Assembly: GCF_001006045.1 (NCBI RefSeq)
Contig: NZ_CP011267.1
Location: 1,550,001 to 1,614,000 of the forward strand
Length of the DNA stretch: 64,000 bases
Reading direction: 5' to 3'
From: Geoglobus ahangari
GTDB lineage: Archaea; Halobacteriota; Archaeoglobi; Archaeoglobales; Archaeoglobaceae
Shown here: positions 45,324 to 53,039 of the stretch, piece by piece
How positions within the stretch are numbered: the first letter of the stretch is position 1
How the letters are laid out: every line of letters begins with the position of its first letter
Translations under genes and position numbers: made by a program
The notes under the pieces: generated by a model
What the model was told of the DNA's origin: nothing
Databases searched by the model: none
The model's input: only the letters and a program-made list of their open reading frames with translations

Positions 45324-46373
45324 ATGTATGAGAATCTCGAGAACCTGATAAAGAGGTTGAGCGACGCGCACGGCATCTCGGGCTATGAGGACGAGGTCAG
45401 GGAGGTAATAAGGGCCGAGCTTGAAGACCATGTTGACGAGATCAGGGTGGACAAGTTCGGGAACATAATCTGCATAAAGAACGGAAACGAGTTCACGGAG
45501 ATGCTTGCAGCCCACATGGACGAGATAGGTTTCATGGTGAAGTACATCGAGGATAACGGGTACCTGAGGATAACCCCGATCGGCGGGTGGTTCAGCCAGA
45601 CTGCAGTCAACCAGAGGGTCGTTCTGCACGGAAGGAAGGGTAAGGTCGTTGGCGTTCTGGGCTGCAAGCCCCCGCACTTCATGAAGGAGGACGAGAGGAG
45701 GAAGGTGATTGAGATAAGGGACATGTTCATCGATGTCGGGGCGAGCAGCAGGGACGAGGTGAAGGAGCTCGGGATAGAGGTGGGAACGCCCGTCACAGTT
45801 GACAGGGAGTGCGTGAGGCTCGGCAACATGGTCACCGGGAAGGCGATGGACAACAGGGCCGGAGTGGCGGCGATGATCGAGGCGGTCAAGAGGACTGAGA
45901 GCAGGGCGACGATCTATGCCGTCGGGACGGTTCAGGAGGAGGTCGGGCTAAAGGGTGCGAGAATCTCAGCCTATGCCATAACCCCTGATGTTGCCCTCGC
46001 GCTTGATGTCGCCCCCTCCACAGACTACCCGGGTGCTGAGAGCGTAAAGATTGACGTTAAGCTCGACAAGGGGCCAGTGATCACAGTGGCTGACGCATCA
46101 GGCAGGGGCTTGATTGCTCCAAAGAGGGTTCTTGACTGGCTTGTCGAGACAGCTGAGGGCAGCAAGATCGAGTACCAGCTCGAGGTTGGTGAGGGAGGAA
46201 CCACCGACGCCACGGCAATCCACCTGACCAAGTCTGGAATACCGACCGGGGTTGTCTCCGTTCCCGCAAGATACATCCACACACCTGTAGAGGTCATATC
46301 CCTCAAGGATCTCGACCAGTCGGCAGAGCTCGTTGCAAGGGCACTGGAAACGGCGGAGAAGTATTTCAAGTGA
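45324..46373 (+). CDS. M42-family aminopeptidase
   Basis: 349-residue dinuclear metallo-aminopeptidase of the TET type. All ligand regions are visible: LAAHMDEIGFMV (His), AMDNRAGVAAMIEA (Asp), TVQEEVGLKGA (Glu pair), LALDVAPSTDYPG (Asp) and PARYIHTPVEVIS (His). Such enzymes trim oligopeptides from the proteasome. Start ATG 45324 follows GGTGGTCTC. Confidence 0.93.
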   Translation: MYENLENLIKRLSDAHGISGYEDEVREVIRAELEDHVDEIRVDKFGNIICIKNGNEFTEMLAAHMDEIGFMVKYIEDNGYLRITPIGGWFSQTAVNQRVVLHGRKGKVVGVLGCKPPHFMKEDERRKVIEIRDMFIDVGASSRDEVKELGIEVGTPVTVDRECVRLGNMVTGKAMDNRAGVAAMIEAVKRTESRATIYAVGTVQEEVGLKGARISAYAITPDVALALDVAPSTDYPGAESVKIDVKLDKGPVITVADASGRGLIAPKRVLDWLVETAEGSKIEYQLEVGEGGTTDATAIHLTKSGIPTGVVSVPARYIHTPVEVISLKDLDQSAELVARALETAEKYFK

Positions 46374-46491
46374 ATTTCATTCTTCGTTTTGGGATTTCAC
46401 GGTTTTCATCTATTTTTAGGCGAGAACGGTAAGGTGTATGTGTGATTCAGATCGGATTTGAAGATAGGTGGTTTCAAAAGATGTTTTCCTT
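46374..46491. other. Intergenic, no feature seen
   Basis: A T-rich 118-nt stretch between the M42 gene and the end of the broken relE. I find no ORF, RNA fold or repeat in it. Confidence 0.5.
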
Positions 46492-46750
46492 TTACAGGCG
46501 ATCATAGACCCTTTCTCTTTTATACACAATGTGGACTGAAACGATTCTGTTCTTTTTGTCCACTCGATAGATGATTCTGTAGCCTCCAACGCGAATTTTG
46601 TAGAGGTCTTTCCGTCCTTTTACTTTCTCGTAAGGTTGAGAAAACAGGTCTTCAAGCTTTTCAATAGCAGAGAAAAATCCTTCTTCTATCGTTCTTGTCC
46701 AATCCTTCGAGAAACTTGATAACTCGTCTGTGCAGCTTAACCCTAAACAT
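46492..46750 (-). pseudogene. relE: RelE-family toxin with a +1 frameshift
   Basis: From ATG 46750 the frame reads MFRVKLHRRVIKFLEGLDKN and DRRRIF, then stops early. Removing one base from a 5-base T run (46673-46677, A5 on the + strand) restores SAIEKLEDLFSQPYEKVKG, RKDLYKIRVGGYRIIYRVDK and YKRERVYDRL before TAA, an 85-residue RelE/ParE fold with the usual Lys/Arg/Tyr residues of ribosome-dependent mRNA cleavage. The total of 259 nt is exactly one more than 86 codons. Its start overlaps the antitoxin gene by 8 nt. Real inactivation and sequencing error are both possible. Confidence 0.8.
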
Positions 46751-46940
46751 TCAGGATCCTCTTTGCATCTTGGACATCTATGAGCTCAAGATCGTCTTCT
46801 TCGTAAGCTTCGATGTCTCGCTCTATCATCTCCAGCTCTTCTTCACTGAGCTCGCAAAATCCCATAAAGTTCTCTATCTTCTCGTCAATTTCTTCAAGCT
46901 TTCTTTTGATTTCTTTGAGAAGCTCAACTGTTTCGATCAT
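46743..46940 (-). CDS. relB: RelB-like antitoxin
   Basis: 65 residues from ATG 46940: a long charged helix VELLKEIKRKLEEIDEKIENF followed by a strongly acidic C-terminal half ending ELIDVQDAKRILNV, as in archaeal RelB proteins that wrap around RelE. An ATG at 47012 would add 24 residues (starting MNVKPSNYLIRSN) and cannot be excluded. Overlaps the relE start by 8 nt. A/T-rich compared with neighbours. Confidence 0.7.
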   Translation of the reverse strand: MIETVELLKEIKRKLEEIDEKIENFMGFCELSEEELEMIERDIEAYEEDDLELIDVQDAKRILNV

Positions 46941-47062
46941 CACATCTAATTTTTCCAAGAATTGGATAAAAAGGTTGCTCCTAATCAAGTAATTTGACGG
47001 CTTGACGTTCATAGATTTTCCTTTTCTTAATCCTGCACTCGACTAAACAAAAAATTTTGGTG

Positions 47063-47167
47063 TTAAATCAGCCCTGCCATCGGCACTATCAGGCTGAACG
47101 CTATTATCGCAGAGGCCATCAGGATGCCGATTATGAATCCCAGACTTTTCAGCGGTGCCGTGTCCAT
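47063..47167 (-). CDS. 34-residue single-helix membrane peptide
   Basis: A short gene with GGGAGGTGG 5 nt before ATG 47167 and its own TATA-like AATTTTATATG about 50 nt upstream. The product is MDTAPLKSLG followed by an unbroken hydrophobic stretch (FIIGILMASAIIAFSLIVPMAGLI), one membrane helix. The strong ribosome-binding site is the main reason to call it a gene. Function unknown; it might assist a membrane complex. It is not part of relBE, which starts further left. Confidence 0.65.
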   Translation of the reverse strand: MDTAPLKSLGFIIGILMASAIIAFSLIVPMAGLI

Positions 47168-47191
47168 GCAACCACCTCCCTTTGTTTGTAT

Positions 47192-47204
47192 TGATACGTA
47201 TTCA
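47192..47204. repeat. Palindrome ATACGTAT in the small-peptide leader
   Basis: TGATACGTATTCA contains the perfect 8-bp palindrome ATACGTAT, extended with one mismatch on each side. It lies between the TATA-like element and the ribosome-binding site of the 34-residue peptide, a repressor-like place (inference). Confidence 0.4.
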
Positions 47205-47249
47205 TTAGTGCATATAAAATTTTTTGGAGTTATAAATAATTATTTAAGT

Positions 47250-47265
47250 ATTGATTGCTATCAAT
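47250..47265. repeat. Inverted repeat ATTGAT-TGCT-ATCAAT
   Basis: Perfect 6-bp arms with a 4-nt centre in the A/T-rich gap before tmcA, upstream of its TATA-like ACATTTAAAAAT (47318-47329). Could be an operator or chance in A/T-rich sequence. Confidence 0.35.
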
Positions 47266-47351
47266 AAAAAATAATCATCACCGAAATCTGTCACGATTCC
47301 TCGATAATCGCTGAGAACATTTAAAAATCTGCACAGCGCAATGAGAATGGA

Positions 47352-49661
47352 ATGACCGTGAGAGCACTTATGAGTGAGATCGAGAGAGCCTGCAGAACTG
47401 CCAACGAGAACAGGCACAGGTACATGGTCTTCATCTGCTCCAAGGATCTGAACGACAGGGTGATGAAGATCGCCAAGAGAGCGTACAAGCACCACCTCAA
47501 GGCGAGGAACAGGAAAAAGGGCTCGGAGAGACTGCTCCTTGCTGGCAGGAGCTACTTCAACGAGCTCGCGGAGAAGTACTTTGACGGAGATATCATCCAC
47601 TACAAGGAGAGCGGAAAGGTTCTGGGTCAGACCTACGACAGCCTGATAATAGATCTGACCGAGGGTTTTCACCCCAACGATCTGGGAATTTTAATCGAGA
47701 CCGTCAGGGAGGGTGGGATAATTCTCGCCCTCTCACCCCCGGTTGATGCCTGGTTTGATTTAAAGGGGAAGTGGCATGAGGATCTGGTAAGCGAGCCATA
47801 CACTGTTGAGGATGTCGTTCCAAGATTTTACAGGAGGTTCATAAAGAAGACCCTTCAGGCTCAGGGAGTGATAATTTTTGACGCCGATAAGAGAAAGATC
47901 GTCAAGAAGTACGAGTTCACGAAGGAGTTTGAGTCGAGAGAGGAGATAGTCATCCCTGAAAAAAGGGAGATAAAGAAGAAGCTGTACAAGCTCTGCGCAA
48001 CTCAGGATCAGGTCAGGGTTCTGGAGAGCTTTGAGACCTTCTTCGACAGAAAGAAGGACAGGAAAGCGGTGGTTATAACAGCAGACAGAGGAAGGGGAAA
48101 GACGGCGGTTCTCGGGATAGTCACGCCCTACATCATCTCGAGGCTCGAGAGGGTGCTGAAGAGGCCTGTCAGGGTGCTCGTCGTCGCACCCAGCCCGCAG
48201 GCGGTTCAGACGTACTTCGAATTTCTGAAGAAGGCTCTGGTGAGACAGGGGATGAAAAACTTCAGCGAGAAGAAGAGCGGTGACAAGGTCACGGTGATAA
48301 ACAGCAGGTACGCGAGGGTTGAGTATGCTGTGCCTATGAGGGCGATGGTGGAGAAGGACTTTGCCGACGTGGTGATAGTGGATGAAGCTGCGGGTATTGA
48401 CGTGCCCGTCCTTCTCAGGATAATCGAGGGCGTGAAGTACGCGATATTCTCAACAACGATCCACGGCTACGAGGGGACCGGAAGGGGGTTCGCCATAAGG
48501 TTCCTCAAGAGGATAGAGCAGGAGGAGGACATAGAGATAGTCAAGATACACCTAAGGGAGCCCATAAGGTACGGCTCCGGAGACCCGATCGAGAGGTGGC
48601 TGTACGATGTCCTGCTGCTCGACGCCCAGCCTGCTGAGCTTGACGAAAGCGACATTGAGAAGATAAGGAAGGGCGAGCTGGAGTTCGAGGAGATCGACAA
48701 GGATGCGCTCATAGAAGATGACGAACTCCTGAGAGAGTTTTTCGGGATATACGTGCTCGCCCACTACAGGAACAGGCCTTCCGATCTGGTAATCCTCCTC
48801 GACATGCCAAATCACCTCCCGCTCAGGGTGAAGGTGAACGGAAAGACCGTCTGCTCCCTCCATGTTGCCGTTGAGGGGGGGATGGACGAGGAGACGGTGA
48901 GGAAGCTTTCGGACGGCTACAAGCCCAAGGGTCAGATAATCCCCGACCTGATACTCAAGCACTACTGGGACTACTCTTTCCCCGAGCTTACTGGAATCAG
49001 GATCGTCAGGATAGCCACCCATCCATCTGTCATGGACATGGGCATTGGGAGCTTCGCCCTCCAGAGGCTGGTGGAGTGGGCCGAAAGCAGGGATATGGAC
49101 TGGGCTGGGAGCGGGTTTGGCGTTTCTCCAGAGCTTTTGAGGTTCTGGTCGAGGAACGGGTTCGTGCCGGTGCACATAACCCCCCAGAGGAACGAGGTCT
49201 CTGGAGAGCACACCGTGATAGTGCTGAGGGCTCTGAAGATGCACATCCAGTCAAGGATAGATGACATAAACGCGGAGTTCGTGAGGAGGGTGATAGAGTA
49301 TTTAGGGGATGAGCTGAAAGACATTGAGCTCGAAACCGCGATAGGGTTGCTCAACAGCCTGAGGAAGGAGATCAGGGCGTGCGAGCCAGAGTACACGAGG
49401 GTCGAGAGGAGAAGGATGAAGAAGTACTTCCAGGGTCACAGCCTTTTCGAGTACGTTTCCGACATAGCGAGACCGCTCGTGAGGTATTACTACACGAGAA
49501 CTGATAAGGCCGATCTGGACGAGAGGGAGGAGAGGGTTCTGGTTGCCAAGTGCCTCATGATGCGGCACTGGAGAGAGATTGACGACAGTCGCGCTTACAG
49601 GAGGATGTTGAAGGCGTTAAAAAAGGTCTGGGAGTGGTATCATGGAGCAGAAGAGGATTAA
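47352..49661 (+). CDS. tmcA: tRNA(Met) cytidine acetyltransferase TmcA
   Basis: 769-residue enzyme that makes N4-acetylcytidine in RNA. Domain order: N-terminal DUF1726-like domain (1-190), RecD-like helicase domain with Walker A ITADRGRGKTAVLG (around residue 240) and Walker B VIVDEAAGID, GNAT acetyltransferase domain with RIVRIATHPSVMDMGIGSFAL (around 560), and a C-terminal tRNA-binding helical domain. In hyperthermophilic archaea the family can modify many RNA sites. Overlaps the ASCH gene by 20 nt. Confidence 0.95.
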   Translation: MTVRALMSEIERACRTANENRHRYMVFICSKDLNDRVMKIAKRAYKHHLKARNRKKGSERLLLAGRSYFNELAEKYFDGDIIHYKESGKVLGQTYDSLIIDLTEGFHPNDLGILIETVREGGIILALSPPVDAWFDLKGKWHEDLVSEPYTVEDVVPRFYRRFIKKTLQAQGVIIFDADKRKIVKKYEFTKEFESREEIVIPEKREIKKKLYKLCATQDQVRVLESFETFFDRKKDRKAVVITADRGRGKTAVLGIVTPYIISRLERVLKRPVRVLVVAPSPQAVQTYFEFLKKALVRQGMKNFSEKKSGDKVTVINSRYARVEYAVPMRAMVEKDFADVVIVDEAAGIDVPVLLRIIEGVKYAIFSTTIHGYEGTGRGFAIRFLKRIEQEEDIEIVKIHLREPIRYGSGDPIERWLYDVLLLDAQPAELDESDIEKIRKGELEFEEIDKDALIEDDELLREFFGIYVLAHYRNRPSDLVILLDMPNHLPLRVKVNGKTVCSLHVAVEGGMDEETVRKLSDGYKPKGQIIPDLILKHYWDYSFPELTGIRIVRIATHPSVMDMGIGSFALQRLVEWAESRDMDWAGSGFGVSPELLRFWSRNGFVPVHITPQRNEVSGEHTVIVLRALKMHIQSRIDDINAEFVRRVIEYLGDELKDIELETAIGLLNSLRKEIRACEPEYTRVERRRMKKYFQGHSLFEYVSDIARPLVRYYYTRTDKADLDEREERVLVAKCLMMRHWREIDDSRAYRRMLKALKKVWEWYHGAEED

Positions 49662-49959
49662 TTTCGATTCAGAGTATGTTGAGGCGATAATCGACGGCAG
49701 GAAGGTAACTACTGTCAGAAAGGGGATAAAGAGGTACCCTGTCGGAAGGATCGTGGATCTGACAGCGGACAACAAACCTTTCGCCAGGGCGAGGGTGGAC
49801 AAGGTTGTGGTCAAGAGAGTTAAGGAGCTCACAGATGATGATGCAAAGCTTGACGGCTTCGAGAGCAGGGAGGAGCTCATAGAGGCTCTGAAGAGGATAT
49901 ACGGAAAGGTGAGGGACGAGGAGTTCGTCACGGTGGTTCACTTCACCGTGGTGGAGTAG
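49642..49959 (+). CDS. ASCH-domain protein
   Basis: 105 residues with the ASCH beta-barrel: NFDSEYVEAIIDGRKVTTVRKG, PVGRIVDL and a C-terminal VTVVHFTVV strand. ASCH proteins are PUA-like and bind RNA or hydrolyse modified cytidines such as N4-acetylcytidine. Overlap with tmcA, the N4-acetylcytidine writer, suggests a shared role in that RNA modification (inference). Confidence 0.82.
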   Translation: MEQKRINFDSEYVEAIIDGRKVTTVRKGIKRYPVGRIVDLTADNKPFARARVDKVVVKRVKELTDDDAKLDGFESREELIEALKRIYGKVRDEEFVTVVHFTVVE

Positions 49960-49993
49960 TCCTGCCCCCATTCCCAACATTTTCCATCAAAAT

Positions 49994-50003
49994 GTTTAAA
50001 AAT
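49994..50003 (+). promoter_or_regulatory. TATA box for tRNA-Ser
   Basis: GTTTAAAAAT centred about 28 nt upstream of the first tRNA base, the usual archaeal spacing. Confidence 0.6.
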
Positions 50004-50026
50004 TGAGAGCGCTTAGCCTGTTCAAA

Positions 50027-50107
50027 GCCGGGGTTGCCGAGTGGTAAGGCGGTGGCCTGCTAAGCCACTGGGCTCTGCCCGCGTGGGTTCGAATCCCACC
50101 CCCGGCG
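50027..50107 (+). tRNA. tRNA-Ser (anticodon GCT)
   Basis: 81-nt class II tRNA: acceptor GCCGGGG/CCCCGGC with discriminator G, anticodon arm GUGGC-CUGCUAA-GCCAC with anticodon GCU (AGC/AGU codons), long variable arm with GGGC/GCCC stem, and T-arm GUGGG-UUCGAAU-CCCAC. No intron, no encoded CCA. Confidence 0.95.
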
Positions 50108-50110
50108 TCC

Positions 50111-50116
50111 TTTTTT
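50111..50116 (+). terminator. T6 terminator of tRNA-Ser
   Basis: TTTTTT three bases after the discriminator base of tRNA-Ser, the typical archaeal tRNA terminator. Confidence 0.6.
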
Positions 50117-50189
50117 GCTTCTGAATTCCTGCAGTTTCCGGAAAGTGCATACGAAACAGTTTAATCCACCAGATTCTTTAAGATAAATC

Positions 50190-50441
50190 ATGATTAAAGT
50201 CTACGCGATCACCACCTGCCCCTACTGCAAGAAAACGCTGAAGTTTCTCAGGGAGAACGGAGCGGATGTTGACGTCATATTTCTCGATGAGCTCGACATG
50301 GAGAAGAAGGAGATGGCGATGAGGGAGATTTACAGCTATGCCGGTATGTATGCTGTGCCTGTGGTTGTTCACGGTGACCGGGTGGTTGTTGGCTATGATA
50401 GGGAAAAGCTGGAGGCCCTTTTAAGGGAGGTTGTGGAATGA
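50190..50441 (+). CDS. Glutaredoxin-like protein
   Basis: 83-residue thioredoxin-fold protein with active site TTCPYCKK (residues 8-15), cis-Pro region YAVPVVVHGD and a C-terminal helix. CPYC is the glutaredoxin motif, but archaeal proteins of this kind act as thioredoxins. Overlaps the next gene, a ferredoxin:thioredoxin reductase catalytic subunit, by ATGA; it is therefore the likely substrate of that reductase. Confidence 0.9.
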   Translation: MIKVYAITTCPYCKKTLKFLRENGADVDVIFLDELDMEKKEMAMREIYSYAGMYAVPVVVHGDRVVVGYDREKLEALLREVVE

Positions 50442-50779
50442 CCCCGGAGGAGTATGTTGAGGTTCTGTCCAAGGTTGCCGAGAGGAGGGGGTGGGCGTTA
50501 AATCCCGACAAAGACATAGTCCTCGAGCTTGCCAGAGGGCTGCTGACCAACAGGGAGAGGTACGGGATAGCCTACTGCCCGTGCAGGGTAATCGTTGGAG
50601 ATAGAGAGACTGACAGAAAAATAGTATGCCCCTGCGTTTACGCTGAGGCCGACATCAGAGAGTACGGAAGGTGCTACTGCGGACTGTACGTGAGCCGGGA
50701 CGTTGCAGAAGGGGAGAGGGAGATCCCCAAGGTTATTCCGGACAGGCATGCGGAGGCGCTTTTCACTTCAGGCAGATGA
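50438..50779 (+). CDS. Ferredoxin:thioredoxin reductase catalytic subunit
   Basis: 113 residues with the three cysteine pairs of the FTR beta family, CPC, CPC and CYC (IAYCPCRV, KIVCPCVY, GRCYCGLYV), which hold a [4Fe-4S] cluster beside the redox disulfide. The third pair has Tyr where plant enzymes have the catalytic His (CHC). It would pass electrons from ferredoxin to the glutaredoxin-like protein. No variable (alpha) subunit is nearby. The last 17 nt overlap the convergent Cas4-like gene. Confidence 0.9.
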   Translation: MTPEEYVEVLSKVAERRGWALNPDKDIVLELARGLLTNRERYGIAYCPCRVIVGDRETDRKIVCPCVYAEADIREYGRCYCGLYVSRDVAEGEREIPKVIPDRHAEALFTSGR

Positions 50780-51290
50780 AGCTGTAGGAGCAGTGGCTGC
50801 ACTGGGTGTAGTCTCTGGTGAACTTCCCTGAGTACAGATCCTGAAAGTAGGAGATGCTCTCGTCGAGCAGGCTCCTGCTGAACCTCAGGCTGTGCTCCTC
50901 AAACCCCTGCCCGTCGTACTGCACTATGACCCCCTTTCTCCTCCCGCTCATGGCCATGTAGAGGTTCACCTGCCCCACCCAGTTCCTGCTCGGCTCCCTG
51001 AACCTCCGCACGCTCTTGACCTCATAGACTGCATCGGATGTCAGGAAGTCGGCCTTTCCCACGATGGTGAAGTACCTCGTCTTCAGCGTCAGCCACTTCT
51101 GGTATGCGAACTTGACGTTCCTCTCCTCAAGAACTTCCCTGAACTTGATTTCCGCCTCTCTCCCCCTTTTCACACTCTCCCTGCTTATCCCATCGTACTC
51201 CGGGTACTTGTTTTTGAGGTACACCCAGTACGGGCATTTAAAAACCCATGAGGCTATGAACCTCACAAAGGAGTGCAGCGTGGAGGGCAA
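50763..51290 (-). CDS. Stand-alone Cas4-like PD-(D/E)XK nuclease
   Basis: 175-residue RecB-like nuclease. The nuclease motifs are GKADFLTSDAVYEVKSVRR (Asp, then ExK) and QVNLYMAM; four Cys in the Cas4 pattern hold a [4Fe-4S] cluster: FKCPYW near the N-terminus and QCSHCSYSFIC at the C-terminus. His of motif I appears replaced (KRGREAEIKFREVLEE). No cas1, cas2 or CRISPR array lies in the window, so a non-CRISPR DNA-processing role is likely. Starts with TTG 51290 or GTG 51266. Confidence 0.83.
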   Translation of the reverse strand: MPSTLHSFVRFIASWVFKCPYWVYLKNKYPEYDGISRESVKRGREAEIKFREVLEERNVKFAYQKWLTLKTRYFTIVGKADFLTSDAVYEVKSVRRFREPSRNWVGQVNLYMAMSGRRKGVIVQYDGQGFEEHSLRFSRSLLDESISYFQDLYSGKFTRDYTQCSHCSYSFICLK

Positions 51291-51323
51291 TAAAAAGGTT
51301 GGGCGTGGCCTGAAAGTAAAGGG

Positions 51324-52718
51324 CTAAGAACCCCTACCGAGCTCGAACTCCTCGTGCAAAACCCTGACCGCTTTCCTGCCCTCGTCTCTTTTAACGACGA
51401 AGCTCACGTTGTACTCGCTGCAGCTCTGACTTATCATGACCACGTTTATCCTGTTCCTTCCGAGGGCTGAGAAGATTCTGCCTGCAACTCCGGGAGTTCC
51501 TGCCATACCGGCACCAACCGCGCTGATGACAGCTATGTCCTCCATCTTCGAGACGTTGCCGTTTCCGTTTATCATTCCGTTCAGCGCCTTCATGGCCTTC
51601 TCCACATCCGCCTCATCAACGACGATGGACAGGTTGAGCTCCGAGGAGCTCTGGGAGACCATTATTACGTGCACCTTGTTCTCCGCAAGTGCTCTGAAGA
51701 CGTTGGACATCGTCTCAGCGAAGTCGAAGCCCGCACCGCTTATGTTGATTATCGCCACCCTCTCTATGAGGCTGAGGGCCTTCACGATGTCCTTGGTTGA
51801 TGTGACGCTCTCCTTTATCACCGTCCCCTCAGCATCGGGATTGAACGTGTTCTTTATCCTGACCGGGATCCGCTTCTTCATCACGGGCTCGAGAGCCTTG
51901 GGGTGGAGGATTTTGGCTCCAAAGTGGGACAGCTCCATCGCCTCCTGATAGCTTATCTCCGGAATCAGCCTCGCCTCGGGAACTATCTTCGGGTCTGTGG
52001 TCATCACCCCATCGACTTCCTTCCACAGCCAGACCTCATCGGCGTTCAGGGCTGAGGCGATCAGCGTGGCCGTGAGGTCGCTCCCACCTCTGCCGAGAGT
52101 TGTGATGTTCCCGCTCTTGGTCGTTCCAATGAACCCAGATACGACTGGAACGGTCTTCTTTATAGACACCAGAGGCTCGAGTCTGCTCTTTATCGTTCCG
52201 TAGACCTCTGGAAGAGGCTTCGCCCTGCCGTACGTCTCATCAGTGAGAATTCCCGCATCACCACCCTCGAGGGCGAGGCTGTCAACCCCAACCGAGAGGA
52301 GTGATGCTGAGAGAATTGGAGCAGAAAGCCTCTCTCCGAATGACAGTATGTAGTCAAGACTCCTCGGGGTGAGCTCTCCGAGATAGTTTATGCCGAGCAA
52401 AACCTTTTCGAGCTCATCAAGGAGCTTGTCAACCTTGGAAAGAACCTTTGACTTTATCTCCTCGTTTCTGACCGCATCGTTAACAGCATCATAGTGCTTC
52501 TTCGTCATCTCGGCTATGAACAGCTTTATGAACCCGGGAGAGGGATCGTTGCAGCACTTTTTCGCTGCATGCAGCAGTGAGTCTGTAACTCCCGCCATGG
52601 CTGAGGTCACGACAACTACCTCATTGTTTTTGGAGAACTTCTTGATGAGGTTCGCGCAGTGCAGGATGCTCCTGCCATCCTTCACGCTCGTTCCGCCGAA
52701 CTTCATCACGATTCTCAT
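51324..52718 (-). CDS. lysC: Aspartate kinase
   Basis: 464-residue enzyme phosphorylating aspartate at the head of the lysine/threonine/methionine pathway. N-terminal kinase motif MKFGGTSVKDG, ATP-site GRGGSDLTATLIA, and two C-terminal ACT domains (from ~320) with ISAVGAGMAGTPGVAGRIF, the allosteric site. Normal monofunctional length. A TATA-like ATATTATATAC lies upstream on the minus strand. The first Met (52718) is kept; the fifth residue Met is an alternative. Confidence 0.95.
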   Translation of the reverse strand: MRIVMKFGGTSVKDGRSILHCANLIKKFSKNNEVVVVTSAMAGVTDSLLHAAKKCCNDPSPGFIKLFIAEMTKKHYDAVNDAVRNEEIKSKVLSKVDKLLDELEKVLLGINYLGELTPRSLDYILSFGERLSAPILSASLLSVGVDSLALEGGDAGILTDETYGRAKPLPEVYGTIKSRLEPLVSIKKTVPVVSGFIGTTKSGNITTLGRGGSDLTATLIASALNADEVWLWKEVDGVMTTDPKIVPEARLIPEISYQEAMELSHFGAKILHPKALEPVMKKRIPVRIKNTFNPDAEGTVIKESVTSTKDIVKALSLIERVAIINISGAGFDFAETMSNVFRALAENKVHVIMVSQSSSELNLSIVVDEADVEKAMKALNGMINGNGNVSKMEDIAVISAVGAGMAGTPGVAGRIFSALGRNRINVVMISQSCSEYNVSFVVKRDEGRKAVRVLHEEFELGRGS

Positions 52719-52796
52719 TCCGGACTTAAGGAAATTTGTATGAGTATATAATATTTAGGATTTTGATGCCCGTGTGAATAATAGACGGTGGAGAGC

Positions 52797-52808
52797 AATA
52801 TTTAATTA
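52797..52808 (+). promoter_or_regulatory. TATA box for the 42-residue ORF
   Basis: CAATATTTAATT lies 17-28 nt before TTG 52825 and 23-34 nt before GTG 52831, the distance of a leaderless transcript. The 321-nt gap between lysC and the radical SAM gene otherwise holds only the small ORF. Confidence 0.45.
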
Positions 52809-52824
52809 CCTGCAAAACAAAATA

Positions 52825-52953
52825 TTGAGGGTGAAGAGGTACTGGTGCTGGAAGTACAAGTTCGTAATTCCGGAGTACATGTGCGACATGCTCGTTTGCA
52901 GGTATTATCTGCTTAACGGCGGCCATTGCGTGCCAAAGGATCTGAACAGGTAG
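52825..52953 (+). CDS. 42-residue Cys-rich ORF
   Basis: A short reading frame starting at TTG 52825 (or GTG 52831). The product is rich in aromatic residues and has four cysteines (8, 20, 25, 35): YWCWKYKF, EYMCDMLVCRYYLL and NGGHCVPKDL. Cys and one His might bind a metal or form disulfides. No membrane helix. It has its own TATA-like box. I know no family for it; the composition and the promoter argue against noise but do not prove a gene. Confidence 0.5.
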   Translation: MRVKRYWCWKYKFVIPEYMCDMLVCRYYLLNGGHCVPKDLNR

Positions 52954-53039
52954 TCATCTCTTTTAACCCACCAATCCGTGCAGTCTAGAATATATTTTAA
53001 ATACTACGATATAAATCTATTTTATTGAAGGTGTCTCGG

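Noticed and set aside
46695-46949. An 84-codon + strand frame with a Phe-rich hydrophobic translation
   Set aside because: It is the complement of the RelB/RelE start region; the Glu/Lys-rich coding strand gives Phe/Leu-rich antisense.
47231-47351. Possible C/D-box RNA (GTGATGA on the minus strand near 47275)
   Set aside because: No matching D/D' boxes at suitable distances were found; the motif is probably chance in the tmcA leader.
50763-51290. Possible CRISPR-Cas locus suggested by the Cas4-like gene
   Set aside because: No regularly spaced repeats and no cas1, cas2 or effector genes are seen in the window.
53025-53039. TTG start for the radical SAM gene
   Set aside because: GGTG 6 nt before ATG 53040 and the family-like MITLINPS N-terminus favour the ATG.
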